From positions 2,418,001 through 2,482,000 of the forward strand of contig CP065008.1 in the NCBI GenBank assembly GCA_016699735.1: a DNA stretch of 64,000 nt, written 5' to 3'. Position 1 is the first letter of the stretch. Each line of letters begins with the position of its first letter. Shown in pieces: positions 59,373 through 64,000 of the stretch. Position numbers and translations under genes: made by a program. The DNA comes from Alphaproteobacteria bacterium. Its GTDB lineage: Bacteria; Pseudomonadota; Alphaproteobacteria; Micavibrionales; Micavibrionaceae. The notes beneath the pieces are model-generated. The model was not told the DNA's origin and did no database searches. It saw only the letters and a list, made by a program, of their open reading frames with translations.

Positions 59373-60307
59373 AGATGACGCTCATGACCCGGCGCGGAGT
59401 TGCTGGTCAAAGCGCCAAGTACATCCGCAGGAAACAGCGAAGAATTTTGCTGACAAAACTCGCGCAGACTCATCACCTCAAAAGCATCGCCGTTGGTGAA
59501 TGGATCTGCAAGACTGACATCCGACGCAGGAAAATAAGAAGCAAGGGAACCCCGCGCCCCATGCGACAAAAGTAGCCGGATATTTTTTTCCGTATCGGGC
59601 GCATGAGGCTTGAATTTTTCCACACCGCGGGCTGTAGGCAAATACTGAATGGCGTCAACCCCAAAGCCAGCCTGCTGAAAGCGCTCGACGATCGGTTTAA
59701 GCGCCTGCCCCAGAGCCTCTCCTCTAATTTTCAGAGCATCAGAATTTTTTAAATCGGATTGCTTCTGCGCGACATAAAGCATCACCGCCAGATCAAGGGG
59801 CGTATGCTTTTGAGCGTCCCGATTTCTTAAACCGATAACACTATAGGGTATGGCTTCACGGGCGTTGACGTCCATCTGAAGTCCGTGCTCGGCGTAGGCC
59901 TTCTCAAGATTGCCAAGCGCATCGGGATGATCCGACAAGACGGCCCAGCAAACATCGTTCCCCTGATCAATAATCACAGGAGACCGCAAGCTTGACGATT
60001 TCTGCAGGACGACCAGATTTTGTGCCCCAGAGAGAGTAGAAACAGCCCTGTGATCGCACCCGGCGCCAAGAAGAACGCCCAGAGATTCCCGCCCGTTGTG
60101 GTAGACGGAATGAAGATAGAGATCAAGCGGATCGACGGCATTCACGTTTTGCCCTTCCTGATCAGGAAGATTGATGCTTCTATGCGCCCTGTCAAAATCG
60201 TAATCCTCGACAAGAACACCAAGCGTGACGGACGCATTAACATCACTGGCCTCGACGGCCTGAAACATGGAATTGACTAACCCTTGATCGGCTTGCGGCT
60301 TACGCAT
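59369..60307 (-). CDS. hypothetical protein with ankyrin-like segments
   Basis: A 312-residue protein without a signal or TM segment. Several stretches look like ankyrin repeats (DPLDLYLHSVYHNGRESLGVL, then LGAGCDHRA; HTPLDLAVMLYVAQ; NIRLLLSHGARG), but they are irregular. The ATG at 60307 has AAGGGG nine bases upstream, better than the GTG at 60316. It may be a protein-protein interaction scaffold. No partner is indicated by context. Confidence 0.58.
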   Translation of the reverse strand: MRKPQADQGLVNSMFQAVEASDVNASVTLGVLVEDYDFDRAHRSINLPDQEGQNVNAVDPLDLYLHSVYHNGRESLGVLLGAGCDHRAVSTLSGAQNLVVLQKSSSLRSPVIIDQGNDVCWAVLSDHPDALGNLEKAYAEHGLQMDVNAREAIPYSVIGLRNRDAQKHTPLDLAVMLYVAQKQSDLKNSDALKIRGEALGQALKPIVERFQQAGFGVDAIQYLPTARGVEKFKPHAPDTEKNIRLLLSHGARGSLASYFPASDVSLADPFTNGDAFEVMSLREFCQQNSSLFPADVLGALTSNSAPGHERHL

Positions 60308-60450
60308 AACGAACACCCCTTACTATTTTTCCATAGAGTATTAATTTTAGTGACTTTTGTCCATAAAGACGATAAAAACTGGAAAAAGCAAGCAATAACA
60401 ACAAGTTAAAAATCAAATGCCTAACAATTTTTTCCTCCTTTACCCTTCCC

Positions 60451-60573
60451 ATGGAAGAAAGAACCACCGCTGATATTCTTTGCCCGCAGACCGCTGAATA
60501 TGCTAGTTTTAAGGAAAGCGCGAAACTAAAGACCGCGCAAAAAGCCTTTAGGCAAAAAGATTATTGGGTGTGA
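60451..60573 (+). CDS. possible 40-residue small protein upstream of the SGNH gene
   Basis: An ATG-initiated frame of 40 codons encodes a charged, helical-looking peptide (MEERTTADILCPQTAEY, FRQKDYWV) and stops four bases before the GTG start of the SGNH gene. No good ribosome site is visible (TTTCCTCC precedes). It could be a small coupled protein or chance. Confidence 0.28.
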   Translation: MEERTTADILCPQTAEYASFKESAKLKTAQKAFRQKDYWV

Positions 60574-60577
60574 CATC

Positions 60578-61570
60578 GTGGCTCTAAAGCAGAATTTCAA
60601 CAATCAGAGCGTTTGGCATCAGTTCATGCTGTGGCTGAACGGCCTGTTCAATTCTGAGCAGGAAGACACGCGCACCGCTGACGCATCCGAAGAAGAGGAT
60701 GGTCCGGACGAGGAAGCATCGAACGAGGGCGACTCCTCCGAACCCGAGGAAAGCGAAGACGGAACGATGCAGGCCGACGCCGCGCCCGCACAAAACGCAG
60801 GCAGCAACGACTGGACGAAGGGACTCATGACCACCTTTCTCGGCGCCCTCTTCCCCGCCGCCAGCGCCGCAACCCCCGCGCCCCCCGTCCCCGCGGCAGC
60901 ACCGCCCGCCCCTGTTATAACATCGGCGCCGGAATCCTCCGACCACGCCGCCTTTCCGTTCGTCGCCAGCCCGCAAGCCCGCACGGTCACAGCCAACGGC
61001 GCAACAATTCAGGCACCCCATTCGAACGCAATTTTCTGGGGCGACTCCATCGCCGACGGCATGGCCCGCAGCGTCCGGCCCGGAACCTTCGCGGGCGTGA
61101 CAAACCTCGGAACCCCCGGCGCAGGTTTTCTGACCAGCATCAAGCCACAGACGGTCAGTAACATCCCGCACAACGCCGCCGCCTTTATTTACTTCGGCAC
61201 CAACGATGTAGCCTCGCTGATGGGCCAGTCCGACGCCCAGATCGCCGCCTACGCCAAGCGCGTGATTGACATCGCGCAGCAGATGAAAACGCAGGGCGCT
61301 GAACCCGTCATCCTCGGCCTCAACGCCCCCAAGGGCGCCTACACGGGCGGCAGCGCGGCCTGGCGACAGGAGGGCTTTGTCGATAACTGGACACGCACGA
61401 TGGAACGCCTGAACGAGCAATACCAGCTTCAAGCGCAGGCAGCAGGGATAAAATACGCCGCCACCGACGCGCAGATTACCGCCGCCCAGATCAGCACCGA
61501 CAACCTGCATCTGACCGCAGACGGCAGCCGCGCCATGGTCAATATCGGAGTTCAGGCGATCAAAACCTGA
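60578..61570 (+). CDS. SGNH/GDSL-type hydrolase-like protein with acidic N-terminal region
   Basis: A 330-residue protein. Residues 25-65 are highly acidic (Glu/Asp/Ser), then a Pro/Ala linker, then an SGNH hydrolase domain at 150-328. That domain has block I FWGDSIADG with Ser157, block III YFGTNDVAS with Asn, and block V TDNLHLTADG with Asp and His. All catalytic residues are present. There is no signal peptide, which is odd for a family often secreted. Translation starts at GTG. It is followed by an unknown gene ten bases on. Confidence 0.75.
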   Translation: MALKQNFNNQSVWHQFMLWLNGLFNSEQEDTRTADASEEEDGPDEEASNEGDSSEPEESEDGTMQADAAPAQNAGSNDWTKGLMTTFLGALFPAASAATPAPPVPAAAPPAPVITSAPESSDHAAFPFVASPQARTVTANGATIQAPHSNAIFWGDSIADGMARSVRPGTFAGVTNLGTPGAGFLTSIKPQTVSNIPHNAAAFIYFGTNDVASLMGQSDAQIAAYAKRVIDIAQQMKTQGAEPVILGLNAPKGAYTGGSAAWRQEGFVDNWTRTMERLNEQYQLQAQAAGIKYAATDAQITAAQISTDNLHLTADGSRAMVNIGVQAIKT

Positions 61571-61579
61571 AGCCGTGTT

Positions 61580-62419
61580 ATGCTCCATCACCTGCTAAGT
61601 TTCTTTCAGCGTCACGCAACCCCAACCTCTGATCCTTTACATCAGGCAAATGTCTATGCGTCCGGCGCGATAGCGGAAGTCGGCAGAGAGGTCGTGGATT
61701 TTTGCACGATCAATAAAACAAGGATCAGCGGCGCCCTCTCGGCGATCAGCAGCCTCGCCCTGGGCTATGAAGGCGTCAGATCGCAAAACCCGGTTCTAAT
61801 AACCGCAGCGGCCGCCGCCCTGAGCGCCGACGCCATCCTCATCCGCTACGGCGACCCTATCCGCGATGCCGACGACCACAACCCGCAGGACAAACACTTC
61901 GAATGGAAAGACGCTGCGAATTTCAAAGACTACCCCCACGAAACTTCGACCATCGGTTACACGGCGCAGAGCGCGGTCATGGCCGCCGCTGATATCGGCA
62001 GCGGAAACCTGAACACCTCCATGGGTTACCTTGTCGCCGGAGCCACCGACCTGATGGGCAGCGCCATCACCTTCTTCGTCAGGGAAAAGGAAAACCCCAC
62101 GGAAAAATTCAAGAACGCCGTCCTGAACCTGCCGGGCATCAAACAAATCGCCAACCTTGCCGAAACGCGCACCAATCTGGCCGCCGGACTGATCTCCATA
62201 ACAGGGTTGGGATACCTGACCGTCACCGATCTGGCCAAAAACAACTGGAGCGTGGAGACCAGCGCACCGATCCTGACCTTCAGCATCGCCACCCTCGGCT
62301 CCGAAGTCTTCTACTGGTTCGCCGAAAAACGCGGCCACGTCCGCGAGGAGCTAGAAGAAAAAGGAATCATCAACAACGATATCGATATCGAACAACCCGG
62401 CATGGCCAGAGACATTTAA
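61580..62419 (+). CDS. hypothetical protein with several hydrophobic segments
   Basis: A 279-residue protein of unknown family, ten bases after the SGNH gene and likely co-transcribed. It has hydrophobic stretches around residues 50-85, 127-165 and 195-245 that could be membrane segments, with a charged loop (DPIRDADDHNPQDKHFEW) between the first two and a polar tail. No motif is recognised. Its stop codon interlocks with that of the convergent gene (TTAA). Confidence 0.6.
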   Translation: MLHHLLSFFQRHATPTSDPLHQANVYASGAIAEVGREVVDFCTINKTRISGALSAISSLALGYEGVRSQNPVLITAAAAALSADAILIRYGDPIRDADDHNPQDKHFEWKDAANFKDYPHETSTIGYTAQSAVMAAADIGSGNLNTSMGYLVAGATDLMGSAITFFVREKENPTEKFKNAVLNLPGIKQIANLAETRTNLAAGLISITGLGYLTVTDLAKNNWSVETSAPILTFSIATLGSEVFYWFAEKRGHVREELEEKGIINNDIDIEQPGMARDI

Positions 62420-63279
62420 TCGGGTGCCTGCTCCCTGTTAAAACGCCAGCGCCACAGCTTTTTCAACGTCCCCACATCGCTCCACGGCACGCCCAGATCA
62501 CGCGCCAGACAGGAGGTCGCGTTTTTCATGACCGCCACATCGACGGAAACCGCCTCGACATTTGAAAAAGCGCCACGGTCGGGCTGAAAAAAAACGTGTT
62601 CTTCCTCCCCACCCTCGAAGGATTTCTGAATAGCCGCATACAGGCGCGGCGCCGTCCGCTCCATCTGCTGCAGGAAAATCGTGGGCCGCGTCAGGAACAT
62701 TCCCGTATTCCACAGACAGTCGGGCCGCATCATCAGCGCCTGTGCATCCTCCAAACTCGGCTTCTCGATGAATTTCCGCACAGGCCGGCAGGGAGCCTTC
62801 CCCATCTCCGTAACGATATACCCGTACTCTGTTTCAGGTGCAGTCGGCTTCACGCCGAACAGCACCATATGGTCAATCGTATACGCAAGGGATTCAATCA
62901 CCGCCTTCTCGAACGCCCGCACATTTTTAAGGATGTGATCGCTCGGCATGACAAGCATCAATAGCCCCTGCCCCTTCAGATAATGCGCCGCCAACGCGAC
63001 AGCCGCCGCCGTACCCTTCGATTCCGGCTCATGAATGATGGCGCGGTATTCGCTTTTGATCAGCTTGAGCTGGTCCTGCGCCAGTTCCTTATGCCGCTCA
63101 TCGCAAACGATCAGCGGCGGCGCAAACGCCCGCACCCGCAAAACCGTGCGCTGAAAAAACGACAACCCCGTACCGAGAGAAAGAAAAGCCTTCGCGCGCT
63201 TTGAATGGGTCAGGGGCCAGAGCTGCGGATCGCGCCCGCCCGCAAGGATAACGGGCACAATCTCAGGCCGCGAGGTCAT
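62416..63279 (-). CDS. mannose-1-phosphate guanylyltransferase-like protein with altered signature loop
   Basis: A 287-residue nucleotidyltransferase resembling the N-terminal domain of ManC: FIEKPSLEDA, WNTGMFLTR, VDVAVMKN and VPWSDVG are all in place. The first loop, however, is GGRDPQLWPLTHS at residues 14-26, where the family has GGxGTRLWPLSR, and the later PKQF is RAKAF. The isomerase half of bifunctional ManC is absent, as in other single-domain enzymes. It may make GDP-mannose for the adjacent fcl gene, or be an inactive or specialised form. It overlaps the fcl stop by 17 bases. Confidence 0.75.
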   Translation of the reverse strand: MTSRPEIVPVILAGGRDPQLWPLTHSKRAKAFLSLGTGLSFFQRTVLRVRAFAPPLIVCDERHKELAQDQLKLIKSEYRAIIHEPESKGTAAAVALAAHYLKGQGLLMLVMPSDHILKNVRAFEKAVIESLAYTIDHMVLFGVKPTAPETEYGYIVTEMGKAPCRPVRKFIEKPSLEDAQALMMRPDCLWNTGMFLTRPTIFLQQMERTAPRLYAAIQKSFEGGEEEHVFFQPDRGAFSNVEAVSVDVAVMKNATSCLARDLGVPWSDVGTLKKLWRWRFNREQAPD

Positions 63280-64000
63280 GAGCCTCCGGTGAAGGATAAC
63301 GCGCCAGATAATCGGCGTAAGCCAGCCTCAACCCGTCCTCCAGAGAAATCCGGGGCCGCCATCCGGCGGAAAAAATGCGTGAACAATCCATGACTTTACG
63401 AAATACACCCTCCGGCCCCGAGGTGTCAAATTCAACCCCGCCGGAACATCCCGCGCAATCGGCGATCTTTAAGGCCAGTTCACCGATGGAAACCTCTGCC
63501 CCGCTCCCCACATTGATCGGCCCCGCACCGTTATAGTGCCTGAGCAGAAACACCAGCGCGTCCGCCAGATCATCGACATAAAGAAATTCGCGCAGCGCCC
63601 GCCCGCTGCCCCAGACCTTTAACGGCTGCCCCGAAGACTTCGCCACGTGCGCCTTCATCAGCAGCGCCGGAATAACGTGCGAACGCGTCAGATCGTAATG
63701 ATCCCCCGGACCGTAAAGATTGCACGGCATGGCGGAAATGAAATCGCGCCCGTATTGCTTCCGGTAAAATTCGCACATCTTCACCCCGGCGATCTTCGCC
63801 AAGGCATAGCCCTCATTCGTCGGCTCCAGCGGAGCACTCAGCAACGCACTCTCTTTGATCGGCACGTGCGCCTCCCGCGGATAAATGCAGGAAGAACCCA
63901 GAGATAAAAGCCGCTCCACCCCGCACAGATGCGCGGCATGGATGACGTTCATGGTAATGGAAAGATTGTCATAAAGAAAATCCGCCGGACGCTGCGAATT
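63263..64000 (-). CDS. fcl: GDP-L-fucose synthase-like epimerase/reductase (5' end beyond the window)
   Basis: 245 residues of an extended-SDR protein are visible; the N-terminal NADP-binding part lies outside. Seen are FLYDNLSITMNVI, the catalytic Ser in LGSSCIYPR, and YALAKIAG with the YxxxK pair. NLYGPGDHYDL, FLYVDDLADA and INVGSGAEVSIGELA match GDP-fucose synthase (Fcl/WcaG), which makes GDP-L-fucose from GDP-4-keto-6-deoxymannose. Together with the guanylyltransferase-like gene it indicates fucosylated surface polysaccharide. Confidence 0.88.
   Translation of the reverse strand, partial: NSQRPADFLYDNLSITMNVIHAAHLCGVERLLSLGSSCIYPREAHVPIKESALLSAPLEPTNEGYALAKIAGVKMCEFYRKQYGRDFISAMPCNLYGPGDHYDLTRSHVIPALLMKAHVAKSSGQPLKVWGSGRALREFLYVDDLADALVFLLRHYNGAGPINVGSGAEVSIGELALKIADCAGCSGGVEFDTSGPEGVFRKVMDCSRIFSAGWRPRISLEDGLRLAYADYLARYPSPEAHDLAA

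Overview
This 64 kb window comes from a moderately GC-rich alphaproteobacterium. I infer this from the Caulobacter-type cpa/tad gene order, the hisZ-purA pair, the SqrR/YgaV-type regulator and the overall gene content. I cannot name a genus. I see no rRNA, tRNA, CRISPR array, complete insertion sequence or prophage. Most of the sequence is chromosomal core, broken by small AT-rich or lineage-specific insertions.

Layout. 1-1652: a YnbA/YnbB-like phospholipid pair and the start of the next gene. 1710-2828: an NAD(P)-binding protein. 2974-4429: a stand-alone CpaC N-domain protein and a TadD-like TPR lipoprotein. 4454-5752: a divergent sulfur/redox module (ArsR/SqrR-like repressor, rhodanese, AhpD-like protein) around a palindrome. 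5938-7298: two unknown genes. 7359-19667: a nearly complete Flp/Tad pilus locus on the minus strand, running tadE, tadF, tadG, terminator, flp, terminator, then cpaA to cpaF, tadB and tadC. 19861-22462: a membrane protein and a large TM-anchored pseudokinase just upstream of it. 22675-37525: housekeeping genes (purA, hisZ, glmM, ftsH, tilS, cpoB, pal, yraN, rsmI) with two unfamiliar insertions at 25275 and 28699. 37624-44103: an LpoA-like lipoprotein, a TetR regulator, a few unknowns, a compact kinase-like gene, trhO and an acylphosphatase. 44104-46110: an ECF-sigma stress module. 46249-49874: an AMIN protein, a WecA/MraY-family transferase, a strongly structured intergenic element and an orphan second Flp pilin. 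50377-54533: mnmD and its FAD partner as separate genes, and an M3 peptidase. 54550-56540: an AT-rich pair of transferred-looking genes. 56595-57465: a dense array of dispersed repeats. 57554-64000: ctlX, rlmJ, unknown and SGNH-hydrolase genes, then GDP-sugar genes that run off the window.

Together the window encodes a pilus machine with its own peptidase, ATPase, secretin and minor pilins, an envelope-maintenance set (Pal/CpoB, FtsH, LpoA-like, AMIN, GlmM) and surface-polysaccharide functions. Gene packing is very tight: four convergent pairs share a four-base overlap of their stop codons. The features most worth following up are the pseudokinase beside the Tad locus, the hairpin-rich element at 49491-49681, the chimeric repeat array near 57 kb, and two unfamiliar proteins with metallopeptidase-like motifs.
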